The position numbers were made by a program, and so were the translations under genes. A stretch of DNA of 42,886 nt from GCA-2683825 sp965662355 (GTDB lineage Bacteria > Planctomycetota > UBA1135 > GCA-002686595). Below the pieces are notes generated by a model. It did not search any database, had not been told where the DNA came from, and worked only from the letters and a program-made list of their open reading frames with translations. The stretch spans positions 1 to 42,886 of the forward strand of contig CBFIHP010000031.1 of assembly GCA_965662355.1 (NCBI GenBank), given 5' to 3'. Shown piece after piece: positions 24,716-33,665 of the stretch (its first letter is position 1; each line of letters opens with the position of its first letter).

Positions 24716-25882
24716 GTGTACAAGTTCATACCCCACAAGGAATTGGACGCCTGCCTAGACCCTCTGGCGGCCAATCCCGACCGATTTGAGGCCGAAGCCC
24801 TCGACTTGATCGCGCGTTTCGATATCGAAAACGCAAACCTCGAGGTCAAGGACAGCCAATCCTACCGTCGCGGTGCGCATACCCGTGCGAGTTCCTTCGT
24901 CCAGCAGTTCCGTGCCGACGTCGACGCGATCCAGACCATGGGGCGCCACGAAGAAGCACAGCTAGCCCGCCGGATCGAGTTCGCACGACTCCGGTTGGAG
25001 AAGGCCAGGCGAGACGAAGGCATCGACGATCCGGAAACGCCGGAAAGCAAGTCTGTCGATGGAAAGCCCAAAAAGAACAGGCGGCTTCCCAACCCGCTCA
25101 ACTTCGAAAAGCCCGTCTCCGCACGCCTGACACGCCGTTCGATGGAGCTGCACACGCTGCGGACCGAGATGGTCGAGCGCAACCTCTACCTGGTTCTGAT
25201 CAATGTGGAGCGCTACGCCCAGTCGGGCGCCAGCCGCCTCGATCTCATCCAGGAAGGCTGCGTCTCCCTGTTCCGCGCCGTCGACGGATTCGATTGGAGG
25301 CGTGGATTGCTCTTCCGGACGTATGCGGTTCACTGGTTGAACCAGGCCTTCCGGAACTACCTCTACAACAACAGTCACACGGTACGTGTACCGGTGTACT
25401 TGCAAAAGGCGCTGAAACACATCAACCAGGCGACGATTCGCCTTGGTGATGACCACGCGACGCCTTCGGAAATCGCGGCAAGCTCGGAGCTCAACGAGAA
25501 CCTCGTTGGAGCTGCCATGGCCGCCGCCCGCGGAAGCTTTTCGATCGATGCCGATCTCTCCTCGGAAGGCGAAGAGGGCTCGCGTTTGCGCGACCTGCTC
25601 GTCGACGAGGCCTTCGATGGCGGCCCCTACACGTCGCGCGTCGAGGACATCAGCTTGGAAGAAGGCATCGCCCATGCGCTCGGAGAACTATCCGATCGCG
25701 AACGACTCGTTATCTGTATGCGCTACGGTGTCGGCAACGACCGCGAACACACCTTGGCCGAAGTGGCCAAGCAGCTCGGCGTCAGTGTCGAGCGTGTGCG
25801 CCAGATTCAAGTCCGGGCCCAATCGAAACTCGACACGCCCAATCTGCGACGGACTCTCGATCCGTTCCTCGATAACAACTGA
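24716..25882 (+). CDS. RpoD-like sigma-70 factor (group 2/3)
   Basis: GTG at 24716 follows AAAAGGAG and gives 388 residues. Region 1.2-like residues run from about 55 to 95, then a basic, Pro-rich insert of about 40 residues (PETPESKSVDGKPKKNRR), then region 2 at 140-225 (EMVERNLYLVLINVERYAQ and FDWRRGLLFRTYAVHWLNQAF, the -10 recognition helix region), region 3 (VRVPVYLQKALKHINQATI) and region 4 at about 318-382 (LSDRERLVICMRYGVGND and LGVSVERVRQIQVRAQSKL). No region 1.1 is present, so it is an alternative factor rather than the housekeeping RpoD. The gene is followed by two RNA hairpins, the second a strong terminator. Confidence 0.92.
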   Translation: MYKFIPHKELDACLDPLAANPDRFEAEALDLIARFDIENANLEVKDSQSYRRGAHTRASSFVQQFRADVDAIQTMGRHEEAQLARRIEFARLRLEKARRDEGIDDPETPESKSVDGKPKKNRRLPNPLNFEKPVSARLTRRSMELHTLRTEMVERNLYLVLINVERYAQSGASRLDLIQEGCVSLFRAVDGFDWRRGLLFRTYAVHWLNQAFRNYLYNNSHTVRVPVYLQKALKHINQATIRLGDDHATPSEIAASSELNENLVGAAMAAARGSFSIDADLSSEGEEGSRLRDLLVDEAFDGGPYTSRVEDISLEEGIAHALGELSDRERLVICMRYGVGNDREHTLAEVAKQLGVSVERVRQIQVRAQSKLDTPNLRRTLDPFLDNN

Positions 25883-25890
25883 CTACGCCT

Positions 25891-25948
25891 GATCCCATGC
25901 GCGTCGCAGCGCTCCATTTCTGCTCCTTGCTGCGGCGCATTCGGGATC
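25891..25948 (+). other. Long imperfect hairpin after the sigma gene
   Basis: Three helices stack: GATCCC/GGGATC (25891-25896 with 25943-25948), ATGCGC/GCGCAT (25897-25902 with 25935-25940) and CGCAG/CTGCG (25905-25909 with 25930-25934), with two-base bulges on each side. The 20-base loop carries GCTCC twice. No T tract follows directly, so it is probably a 3'-UTR structure. Confidence 0.5.
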
Positions 25949-25966
25949 CTGCGCAATTTAGGAAGG

Positions 25967-26009
25967 CGGCGGCTTCGGATTCCTTGATCCGAGGTCGCCG
26001 TTTTCTTTT
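25967..26009 (+). terminator. Rho-independent terminator of the sigma gene
   Basis: A 14-bp stem (25967-25980 with 25987-26000, two G-U pairs) closes a TCCTTG loop and is followed by TTTTCTTTT. It separates the sigma transcript from the next gene. Confidence 0.9.
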
Positions 26010-26080
26010 CGGGATTGACCTTGCAAGAATTGCGTCGAGTTCTCCCGGCTGCGTGGGTTACGAATGGCCGTGCTGAGGTT

Positions 26081-27316
26081 ATGTTCGGGAGCATGCTAGG
26101 AGTTCGTTCGATCGGGTCCATCGCCCTCGCACTGATCTTGCTCGCGAGCCATTCCGACGCGTTTCAGGTCGACGACGATCTACGGACCGAAGCCATTCCC
26201 GCCTACGCCCTCGACGCTCGTCGATTACGATCGGCGTTCCTCGATCTGTATGGTCGCCCGCCTTTCCTGGAAGAGCGGAATGTCTGGGCCGGGCGCGGAC
26301 TGTCCGACCTTCTGGATGTCGCTCTCAGCTCTGTCGAGTTCTGGCAGAACTGGCTCGACGAAGAGCTCTACTACTTCCTGCTGGTAGAGAATTTCACACC
26401 GACTTCGGAGCGCGTGCTGAAGATCCCAGAGGTCTTGGCCGCTGGCAAGATCGGCGTGCGCGATGCGCTACACAGTATCGCGATCTGCGCGAGTTTCGAT
26501 CGACGCAATCCGGGCAATGACACCTTCGTCACGGTGGTGATGGAGCAGTTGCTGGGAGTGACGGTGCAGAAGATTCCGCGCGAACTCGAGATCGGCAAAC
26601 GGCTCTACGACGGAGCAAGGGGAACCTTTCTCGGTCACACCGGATCATCACAGGCAGATGTCGTTCGAATTGTGGTCGAGGACAAGCGCTCACTGCAACA
26701 CTTCCTGCGGCGTGAGTGCGAACGACTGTTGCGGTGCGAGCCCGAGGCGCGCGACGTCGCCCAGTGGAAGAGGCAAATCGGTCGCACGGGGCGTAAGTAC
26801 TCTGAGTTGCTGCGCACCTGGTTTCTATCCGAGAACTACGAGCGCAGGCTCGCCACGCGGCAGCCACAGCCCAATCGCATCTATGTTCGTTCGTTGTTCG
26901 TCGACTTGATCGATCGCTTGCCAGACGAATCCGAATCCCAGCGCATGCGTAATGCACTCGACGGCTTGGCGGATGCAGGTCCGCTGCGCTCGGTGATCGC
27001 GCGCCTTTTGATCGACTCCGGTCAGGTGGTTCTAACGAAGAAAGAGGAGATCGAAAACCCGACTCAGTGGATCGGATCTCTCTTTGTGCGCTANNNNNNN
27101 NNNNNNNNNNNNNNNNNNNNNNNNNNNNNNNNNNNNNNNNNNNNNNNNNNNNNNNNNNNNNNNNNNNNNNNNNNNNNNNNNNNNNNNNNNNTTCTGGGAC
27201 GCGCCGCTCGGCAGGAAGAGCTGGCCGCATTCGTCCATGCGTTCCACGACCCCGAATGCCGGCCTGAGACAGTCGTGTACGCCATCGTCTCGCATCCCGA
27301 ATACCAAACCTGGTAA
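26081..27316 (+). CDS. Exported protein of unknown function, interrupted by an N run
   Basis: The frame opens at 26015, but ATGs at 26081 and 26093 place the start directly before a signal peptide (GSIALALILLASHSDAFQ); 26081 is used here. The mature sequence is helical with repeated leucine patterns and two segments ending in tyrosine-rich motifs (WLDEELYYFLLVE). Near the 3' end LGRAARQEELAAFVHAFHDP leads to SHPEYQTW, resembling the C-terminal cap of large planctomycete exported proteins that accompany AlkP-like/DUF1501 partners. The N run (27094-27191) interrupts the frame; the downstream C-terminus fits this frame. Function is not recognised. It ends 19 bases before the Tat-signal gene and is likely its operon partner. 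Confidence 0.68.
   Translation: MFGSMLGVRSIGSIALALILLASHSDAFQVDDDLRTEAIPAYALDARRLRSAFLDLYGRPPFLEERNVWAGRGLSDLLDVALSSVEFWQNWLDEELYYFLLVENFTPTSERVLKIPEVLAAGKIGVRDALHSIAICASFDRRNPGNDTFVTVVMEQLLGVTVQKIPRELEIGKRLYDGARGTFLGHTGSSQADVVRIVVEDKRSLQHFLRRECERLLRCEPEARDVAQWKRQIGRTGRKYSELLRTWFLSENYERRLATRQPQPNRIYVRSLFVDLIDRLPDESESQRMRNALDGLADAGPLRSVIARLLIDSGQVVLTKKEEIENPTQWIGSLFVRXXXXXXXXXXXXXXXXXXXXXXXXXXXXXXXXXXLGRAARQEELAAFVHAFHDPECRPETVVYAIVSHPEYQTW
27094..27191. other. 98-base N run (assembly gap)
   Basis: Unknown bases interrupt the preceding gene. The coding frame on the right side matches the left side with 98 bases between them; the true length of the missing part cannot be judged from the run length. 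Confidence 0.95.
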
Positions 27317-27335
27317 AAGCCCCTTGCCCAAGAAA

Positions 27336-28505
27336 ATGAAACAGAACCAAGGACCTCAGCTCAGCCGCCGGGACGTTCTTGGAGCGGCAGCTCCGCTCGT
27401 TCTTTCAGCGTCTTCGCTCGCCCTACCTGCAGTCGTTCGGACCGCGCAGCCCAGCGGTTTCGAATACAAGACCAAGCACGTCATTCTCGTTGCCTTCGCC
27501 GGGGGCGTACGAACTCGCGAGACGTTTGGTACGCTCGCGAACATCCCCAACCTGAAGCGCATGGCGGACGACGGAGTGGCCTATATGCGCGCCCGGACGA
27601 GCAATCTGGGCCACTTCGGCGCGACGCTATCTCTGTTCACGGGGATCTCGGAGGCGCGCGGCATCCGTGAGAATACTCGCGGCAACGACCCTACCTTGTT
27701 CGAGTACGTGCGCAAAGATCTCGGGTTGGGCGCCAGTGATGTCTGGGTCAGCACCTCTGGCGGCGCACAGCAGTCGAACTACTCCGCCAGCTATCACCCT
27801 GAGTACGGTTCGCGATACGGAGCTAACACGCTCGATGGCGATGGCATATTCAACGCTGAGTTCAAATCGATTCTCGATTCGTTCGGGCGGCCGCGCGAGA
27901 TGAAGGACCGGGAAACCGATCTGCTCGAGAAGATGCGTACGTCGATCGGTTCGGGTGCCGGGGAAGACCGAGTCAACACACCCGAGTCCTTCGCGAAGGT
28001 CGAGCGCTACATCCTTGACGAGCTCAAGGGCGGAACCGTTGATCTACGGGGAACCGGTTCTTCTGACGCGAAGGCCATGCGAGTTGCACGCAATCTCCTT
28101 CCGGTCTTCCGGCCGAAGCTGATGGGTGTCGTATTGCGCGACGCGGATGTCGCCCACGGAAACTTCAACGCCTACGTCGAGGTCATTCGCCGCAACGACG
28201 TGATGCTCGGAGAACTGTGGGACGCGGTGCGATCCGATCCTGAACTGAGGGACTCCACTTCGATATTCGTCCTGCCCGAATTCGGGCGTGACGCCGACCT
28301 GAATACGCGCCGTGGCCTGGACCACGGCGATGGCTCAGACGACCTGAATTACGTGTCCCTCGTCGGTTGGGGCCCGGACTTCGGCAAGGGGAGGGTCGTC
28401 AATGAAGAGGTCCGTACGATCGATGTGTGCGCCAGCGTTTGCGGACTTCTTGGCGCGAAGGCACGCTATGCACGCAGCAAGCGATTGCCCAGGTTGCTGG
28501 GCTGA
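27336..28505 (+). CDS. Tat-exported AlkP-superfamily-like protein
   Basis: This 389-residue protein starts MKQNQGPQLSRRDVLGAAAP; the twin arginine followed by a hydrophobic stretch (PLVLSASSLALPA) is a Tat signal, suggesting folding before export. The body resembles the AlkP/DUF1501 fold: a first strand HVILVAFAGGVRTRETFG, where Ala stands at the position of the usual first metal Asp, then HFGATLSLFTG, and a late LDHGDGSDDLNYV. Because metal residues are incomplete it may be non-catalytic or use a different metal set. It sits between the unknown exported protein and the large multiheme cytochrome, and the three are probably one export/redox unit. Confidence 0.7.
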   Translation: MKQNQGPQLSRRDVLGAAAPLVLSASSLALPAVVRTAQPSGFEYKTKHVILVAFAGGVRTRETFGTLANIPNLKRMADDGVAYMRARTSNLGHFGATLSLFTGISEARGIRENTRGNDPTLFEYVRKDLGLGASDVWVSTSGGAQQSNYSASYHPEYGSRYGANTLDGDGIFNAEFKSILDSFGRPREMKDRETDLLEKMRTSIGSGAGEDRVNTPESFAKVERYILDELKGGTVDLRGTGSSDAKAMRVARNLLPVFRPKLMGVVLRDADVAHGNFNAYVEVIRRNDVMLGELWDAVRSDPELRDSTSIFVLPEFGRDADLNTRRGLDHGDGSDDLNYVSLVGWGPDFGKGRVVNEEVRTIDVCASVCGLLGAKARYARSKRLPRLLG

Positions 28506-28514
28506 TGCCGTCCT

Positions 28515-31500
28515 TTGAAAAACGTGGGACAGCCCGCGAGTAACGTGCAGGAAGCAAAGCGCAAAGAAACCACGGGCCTCCTCGTAGCCGCGGGGATGCT
28601 AGGCTTGGTGCTGGTCACCTCGTTGGGTGGCGAGTCGGTCTCTTCATTCACAGCGCCGGTTGTTTTCGGAGCACCTTCACAGGGTTGCGTGGATTGTCAT
28701 GCTGGCATCGAAGACATGCACCCCGAGGCTGAGCTGAGCTGTGTGGACTGCCACGGGGGTGATGGCGAGGCCAAGCTGAAGCTGGAGGCACACGTTCCCA
28801 GGCCCAAGCAACGAGGCCGGATCGAGACCGAACGCGTGCCGCCCAAGTATCGCAACCTGGCCTGGACGCGATTCGTGAATCCGATGGATTTGCGCATCGT
28901 CGACAGGACGTGCTCGGGCTGCCATCAGCGAGACGTCAATCATCTATTCGCCAGCCTGCATGGCACCACCGCGGGCCACCTGTCGGACGGCTTCTACGAG
29001 ATGGGGCTGTTCAAGGAGCGCGGCTCGAAGTACGGGGTCTTTCCGGTTGCGCGCGCTCCCAAAGAGGGTGGCGGCTTGGACAAGATCGTGCAGGTGCCTG
29101 AGTTCCAGAGCGGAATGGCTGCCGATCGGCTTGCGGCTCACTTCACGGACCTGCCGCGCAAGGAGTGCATGCAGTGTCACCTCTGGTCCGAGGGGCGAGC
29201 GGTTCGAGGCCGCGTCGGATTCGACGGTGACTACCGCGGCGATGGGTGCGCGGCCTGCCACGTTGCCTATGCTGCAGAGGGCCTTTCCGAGTCCAACGAT
29301 CCACATATACCGAAGCACGAGCCTGGGCACCCGCGAACCCACACGATGACGCGCGCGCCGCCGACGGCAACATGCACTTCGTGTCACTACGGCGATGCAT
29401 CGATCGGCCTCCACTTTCGAGGACTGTCGCAGCTGCCACCGGATGCGCCCGGTGGACCCGAGATCCCGGGCACGACCGATACCCAACTGAACCGGGTCTT
29501 CTATCTGAACGATCCGGCCATCTGCCCGCCTGATGTGCACTACGAGCGTGGCATGCACTGCGTCGACTGTCACACCAAGGGCGATGTCATGGGTGACGGC
29601 ATGCTGCACGGGCAGATGGAGCACGCCGTCGAGATCTCCTGCCAGGCGTGCCACGGTACCTTTGACGAGCCTTCCACCCTGACGACCCAACGAGGTACGC
29701 CGCTCGAGCACCTACGTCGCGATGGGGATCAAGTCGTGATGACAAGCAAGGTCACGGGCGACGAGCACGTCGTGCCCCAGGTCGTCCACGTGCTGGATCC
29801 GGGCCGGCAAGAGTTTAACTTCGAGGCTTCGCTGGCCATGGTGCCCGAACATGAAGATATCGAGTGCTACACGTGTCACGCGGGCTGGAACGTCAACTTC
29901 CTGGGGTTCCACTTCTCGAGACTCGAACAGTTCAGCCAGCTTGACTTGATCTCGGGTGTAAGGACTCCGGGACGAGTCACGACCCAGGAGAAGGTCTTCG
30001 CAACGTGGAAGAGCTTCTATGCCGGTAGGAACGAAACCGGCGCGATCGCTCCCTACCTCACCGGCTTCTCAACCATGGGTAGCGTGTGGAACAAGAAGGG
30101 CGAGTTGGTCCTGGATCAAGTCTTGCCCGAAACGGCGGAGGGGCTTTCGGGGATGACGATGATTCATCACCAGCTCCACTCCACGCGGCCGACCGCGCGT
30201 TCCTGTGTCGAGTGCCATCGAACTTCCGCGACATGGGGTATGGGGTCTGCCAACTTCCGCCTTGGGCGCCAGTTGGCCTTCGTCGCGGATCGTCGGGGGA
30301 TCGAGATCGTTGGGGTCGATCGCGCCGAGCCAGGGCGTTCGGTTCCGTTGACGAAACTACCGCTTCCGGATGTTGTGGACATCGCGGTTCACACAGACCC
30401 GCTGCAGGGCCACGCCCATCATCTGTATGTCGCCGAGGGGGTGCGAGGCATTCACGTGGTCGATGTCAGGAACCCGATCCAACCCCGGAAGGTGGCCTTC
30501 GTCGCGACGATCAATCCGCGCAACCTGGAGCTGGCTGGCGACCTGCTCTACTTGGCGGATGGCGTGGGCGGAATCCGCATCTTCGACGTTTCCAAGCCTG
30601 AGAAGATCAAGCAGGTCGGGGCCATCCCCACCTTCGATGCCCACGACATCGAGGTACGTTGGCCCTGGGCGTACGTTGCAGATGGGCCGGGTGGTCTTGC
30701 GATTCTGGACGTGCGTGCTCCGATCGCGCCGCGACTCCTGACTGCGATCGACATCAACGGAGATTCTCCCGAACCCAACCGCGCGATCCTGGTCGAGAGC
30801 TTGTTTCAGTACAGTCGACCTGTGGCGAGGGATGACAAGCCCATCGATCGCAGGCTTCTCGCCCGCAACATGGCGGTGGTTCTGGATCACAAGCGCGGCC
30901 CCTTCGTCATCGACGTGACCGAGCCGATNNNNNNNNNNNNNNNNNNNNNNNNNNNNNNNNNNNNNNNNNNNNNNNNNNNNNNNNNNNNNNNNNNNNNNNN
31001 NNNNNNNNNNNNNNNNNNNNNNNNNNNCCGGCCGGAAGTTTTGTTTCCGTCGAAGCTGTTCCTCAAGCGCTCGGTGGCTCGTGCGGACCGCACCTGGCGT
31101 GGGCTCGCCCTGCGTACGCAGGTGGATCCCGCGGAAGCCCAAGGGGGGGAACGCAACAGCGAGAAGGATTACATCTACGCCGTGTATGAACAAGGAAGGC
31201 CGCAGCAACGACGTTCCTATCTGAACATCTACGACGCCACGGACGCGGGCAACGTGAAGTATCCACCGCGTGGCGCACGCGTCTTGACGGGCTATGCCAC
31301 CGAGCAAACCGTGGCCGTTGATTACTACAATCCGCCCTTCCGTCAGCGGCTGCTCTTGACGCCGGGCGAACGCGGCGTCTATCTGACCGACGTCTCGGTG
31401 TCTCGTGAACCGACACCGATCGGTTTGCTTCCGGGGCTCGACGATGCCTATGTGATTGCGGTGGAGGAATTCCCTCTGGATCGCATGATCGATGAGTCCG

Positions 31501-32576
31501 GGGCGCGCCTCAAGGACGTCAGTCACGAAGACTCGCGATGGCTGTATCGGACCGAGATCGAGAAGCTCCTGGACATCCCCGCCGAGGTCCTGGGCACCGA
31601 TCTCCTTTATGACGTGAACTTCGAGTTCGGCGCCACGGCGCGTCTTCACCTATCCCAACTGGACAAGGACCGATCGGGGTTCTTGAGCGGCGAGGAGTAC
31701 GAACCCGCCGGCGGTCTGGGGGTCGACAAGGACGAGGATGGACGTATCACGATGGTCGAGCTGGCCGATAAGATCGGGTTGATGCGATTGAACGTAACCG
31801 CCAGCGAGTACGACGAGGAAGCCCCATCGGACATGCTGCTGGGTATCATACGGGTCCAAGAGGACGGCGATCTGGCGCGTCTCCTGGACGGTGTCAACCC
31901 GTTCGCCCACGACCGTGATCGGGACTCGCATTTGAGTCGCAAGGAGCTCGACACGGCCTTCTATGAGGCCTTGGATCTGAATCGCGATGGCAGGTTGAGT
32001 CGCGACGAGGTGTCACGTTATCCGGGTTCCACTCGGCAGATACGCTTCGGTGACGAGATCGCCGTGATAATCTTCCGCGCTTTGGACAAGCAGAAGGATG
32101 GTTGGCTCACGCGACGCGAGTTCAAGGTCGCTGACGCCGAATGGCTCGCGCTCGATGCAGACCAGGACGGATTGGTTCGGCTGGTGGGAGGTCGCTACGA
32201 CTACCAACGCGAGCGCGGTTTCGTTGAGCCCGGTTCCGAATGGCCGATCCAGCGCCAGGTCCTGCTCGCGCTCCCACCTGGAATCACCTCCGAACGCATG
32301 CTCGCGACCTTCGATGCGAACGATGACGGAAGCATCGAGCGAGCCGAAATGAAGGACCGTCCGGAACTCTTCCGCCAGATAGACGGCAACGGCGACGGCT
32401 CGTTGGACGAGATCGAAATTCCACGCCTACTGCGCATCGTCGCCGGCTTGGGTGTCGATGCGGTCCCCGATGATTTCATGGGGCGTTGGGATCTCGACGG
32501 AAGCGGCAAGATCGAGGCGGACGAGCTCCCCCGCGTGCTGCATTTGCGGCTCGCTGACACTCTCGGGAAGAAGTGA
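28515..32576 (+). CDS. Decaheme cytochrome / LVIVP propeller / EF-hand fusion
   Basis: TTG at 28515 (a GTG at 28524 is possible) gives 1353 codons including a 99-base N run. Residues 20-35 form a membrane anchor or signal (GLLVAAGMLGLVLVTSLGG). Ten CXXCH c-type heme sites lie between about residues 58 and 568: CVDCH twice at the start, then CSGCH, CMQCH, CAACH, CTSCH, CVDCH, CQACH, CYTCH and CVECH. Next are LVIVP-type beta-propeller repeats (HHLYVAEGVRGIHVVDV, LYLADGVGGIRIFDV, AYVADGPGGLAILDV). The last 300 residues hold about nine EF-hand-like D-x-D-x-D/S-G loops, such as DANDDGSIERAEM and DGNGDGSLDEIEI. The role should be extracytoplasmic electron transfer with calcium-stabilised structure; partners are unknown. 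Export would be by Sec for heme attachment. Confidence 0.88.
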   Translation: MKNVGQPASNVQEAKRKETTGLLVAAGMLGLVLVTSLGGESVSSFTAPVVFGAPSQGCVDCHAGIEDMHPEAELSCVDCHGGDGEAKLKLEAHVPRPKQRGRIETERVPPKYRNLAWTRFVNPMDLRIVDRTCSGCHQRDVNHLFASLHGTTAGHLSDGFYEMGLFKERGSKYGVFPVARAPKEGGGLDKIVQVPEFQSGMAADRLAAHFTDLPRKECMQCHLWSEGRAVRGRVGFDGDYRGDGCAACHVAYAAEGLSESNDPHIPKHEPGHPRTHTMTRAPPTATCTSCHYGDASIGLHFRGLSQLPPDAPGGPEIPGTTDTQLNRVFYLNDPAICPPDVHYERGMHCVDCHTKGDVMGDGMLHGQMEHAVEISCQACHGTFDEPSTLTTQRGTPLEHLRRDGDQVVMTSKVTGDEHVVPQVVHVLDPGRQEFNFEASLAMVPEHEDIECYTCHAGWNVNFLGFHFSRLEQFSQLDLISGVRTPGRVTTQEKVFATWKSFYAGRNETGAIAPYLTGFSTMGSVWNKKGELVLDQVLPETAEGLSGMTMIHHQLHSTRPTARSCVECHRTSATWGMGSANFRLGRQLAFVADRRGIEIVGVDRAEPGRSVPLTKLPLPDVVDIAVHTDPLQGHAHHLYVAEGVRGIHVVDVRNPIQPRKVAFVATINPRNLELAGDLLYLADGVGGIRIFDVSKPEKIKQVGAIPTFDAHDIEVRWPWAYVADGPGGLAILDVRAPIAPRLLTAIDINGDSPEPNRAILVESLFQYSRPVARDDKPIDRRLLARNMAVVLDHKRGPFVIDVTEPXXXXXXXXXXXXXXXXXXXXXXXXXXXXXXXXXXRPEVLFPSKLFLKRSVARADRTWRGLALRTQVDPAEAQGGERNSEKDYIYAVYEQGRPQQRRSYLNIYDATDAGNVKYPPRGARVLTGYATEQTVAVDYYNPPFRQRLLLTPGERGVYLTDVSVSREPTPIGLLPGLDDAYVIAVEEFPLDRMIDESGARLKDVSHEDSRWLYRTEIEKLLDIPAEVLGTDLLYDVNFEFGATARLHLSQLDKDRSGFLSGEEYEPAGGLGVDKDEDGRITMVELADKIGLMRLNVTASEYDEEAPSDMLLGIIRVQEDGDLARLLDGVNPFAHDRDRDSHLSRKELDTAFYEALDLNRDGRLSRDEVSRYPGSTRQIRFGDEIAVIIFRALDKQKDGWLTRREFKVADAEWLALDADQDGLVRLVGGRYDYQRERGFVEPGSEWPIQRQVLLALPPGITSERMLATFDANDDGSIERAEMKDRPELFRQIDGNGDGSLDEIEIPRLLRIVAGLGVDAVPDDFMGRWDLDGSGKIEADELPRVLHLRLADTLGKK
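30929..31027. other. 99-base N run (assembly gap)
   Basis: Unknown bases lie within the propeller part of the cytochrome fusion. If the run is removed, AT and C join as one ATC codon and the frame is kept, so real missing sequence may be shorter than drawn, or absent. Confidence 0.95.
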
Positions 32577-32699
32577 TCGCGCTAGGATGGCCTCGGAAGG
32601 GCCTCAGGATCCCGGAAGGGCTTATTCGGGGCCTCTGTCGAGCCTATAGAGAGGATCCAGGAAGGCGTTTTTGGTAGCTTACGCGGCCATTCTGCCCCA

Positions 32700-33665
32700 A
32701 TGGTACGAAACATCACTTCAACCCCTGCTTCGGAGACATCCGAACGCAAGCGGGCCCCGCGCGAGCGAAAGCCTTCCTGGCTGAAAGTCCCCCTGCCCGG
32801 CGGGGAGGGCTATGCGAAGTTGAAGCGGCTCGCCAAGGTTCTCAACCTCAACACGGTGTGCGAGGAAGCTCGCTGTCCGAACGTGGGTGAGTGTTGGAGT
32901 GGATCGCGGCCCACCATGACACTCATGGTGCTGGGTGACGAGTGCACCCGGCGCTGCCGTTTCTGCGCCGTTGCGACCCGGCCGGACCCCGCTGCCCCGG
33001 ATCCGAACGAGCCCGAGCACGTTGGTCACGCCGTGGCCGAGATGGGCGTGGGCTACGTGGTGATCACAAGCGTCGATCGCGACGATCTCCCCGACGGGGG
33101 GGCCCAGCACTACGCCGAGTGCATCCGCGCGATTCGCGCACGCAGTTCCGAAACGGTCGTCGAGACCCTGATCCCCGATTACACCGGAGCGAACCTGGCG
33201 ATCTTGATGCAGGCTCGGCCCGATGTGCTGGCGCACAATGTCGAGGTTGTGTCGCGTTTGCAGCGCAAAATCCGCGATCCCAAATGCTCGTTCGAGCGTT
33301 CGCTGGGCACCCTGCGCCAAGCCCGCGAGCTGAATCCGGGCGTTCTGACCAAGTCCTCGCTCATGCTAGGGCTGGGCGAATCGCGGGACGAGGTGCTCGA
33401 GTCGATGCAAAAGCTGCGCGATGCCGATGTCGATTTCCTGACCCTCGGGCAGTACCTGCGCCCCACGCCGAACCACGCGCCTGTCATCGAATACATCGAA
33501 CCGGCCACCTTCGCTGACTACCAGGTCACCGGCGAGGAGATGGGGTTCAAGTACGTGGCCTCCGGTCCGCTCGTTCGTTCGAGCTACAAGGCGGGAGAGT
33601 TCTTCTTCGAACGAATGGTCCGCGAGCGCCGTGCGGACGGGAACCTGGAAAGGTCTAAGGCATGA
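32700..33665 (+). CDS. lipA: Lipoyl synthase
   Basis: This 321-residue radical-SAM enzyme inserts two sulfur atoms into protein-bound octanoyl groups. The family cysteines are complete: auxiliary cluster CX4CX5C at Cys54, Cys59 and Cys65 (VCEEARCPNVGEC), radical-SAM CX3CX2C at Cys82, Cys86 and Cys89 (ECTRRCRFC) and the C-terminal RSSYKAGEFF serine motif that ligates the auxiliary cluster. The basic, Ser-rich N-terminus (about 25 residues) is longer than the usual start. Its TGA overlaps the ATG of the E1-alpha gene, tying cofactor synthesis to the enzyme complex that uses it; lipB is the last gene of the same operon. Confidence 0.97.
   Translation: MVRNITSTPASETSERKRAPRERKPSWLKVPLPGGEGYAKLKRLAKVLNLNTVCEEARCPNVGECWSGSRPTMTLMVLGDECTRRCRFCAVATRPDPAAPDPNEPEHVGHAVAEMGVGYVVITSVDRDDLPDGGAQHYAECIRAIRARSSETVVETLIPDYTGANLAILMQARPDVLAHNVEVVSRLQRKIRDPKCSFERSLGTLRQARELNPGVLTKSSLMLGLGESRDEVLESMQKLRDADVDFLTLGQYLRPTPNHAPVIEYIEPATFADYQVTGEEMGFKYVASGPLVRSSYKAGEFFFERMVRERRADGNLERSKA

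Noticed and set aside
27094..27191. A frameshift at the first N run
   Set aside because: Closing the 98-base run completely shifts the frame, but the run size is not informative and the downstream sequence ends in a family-like C-terminus in the scaffolded frame. A gap of a few bases explains it without a frameshift.
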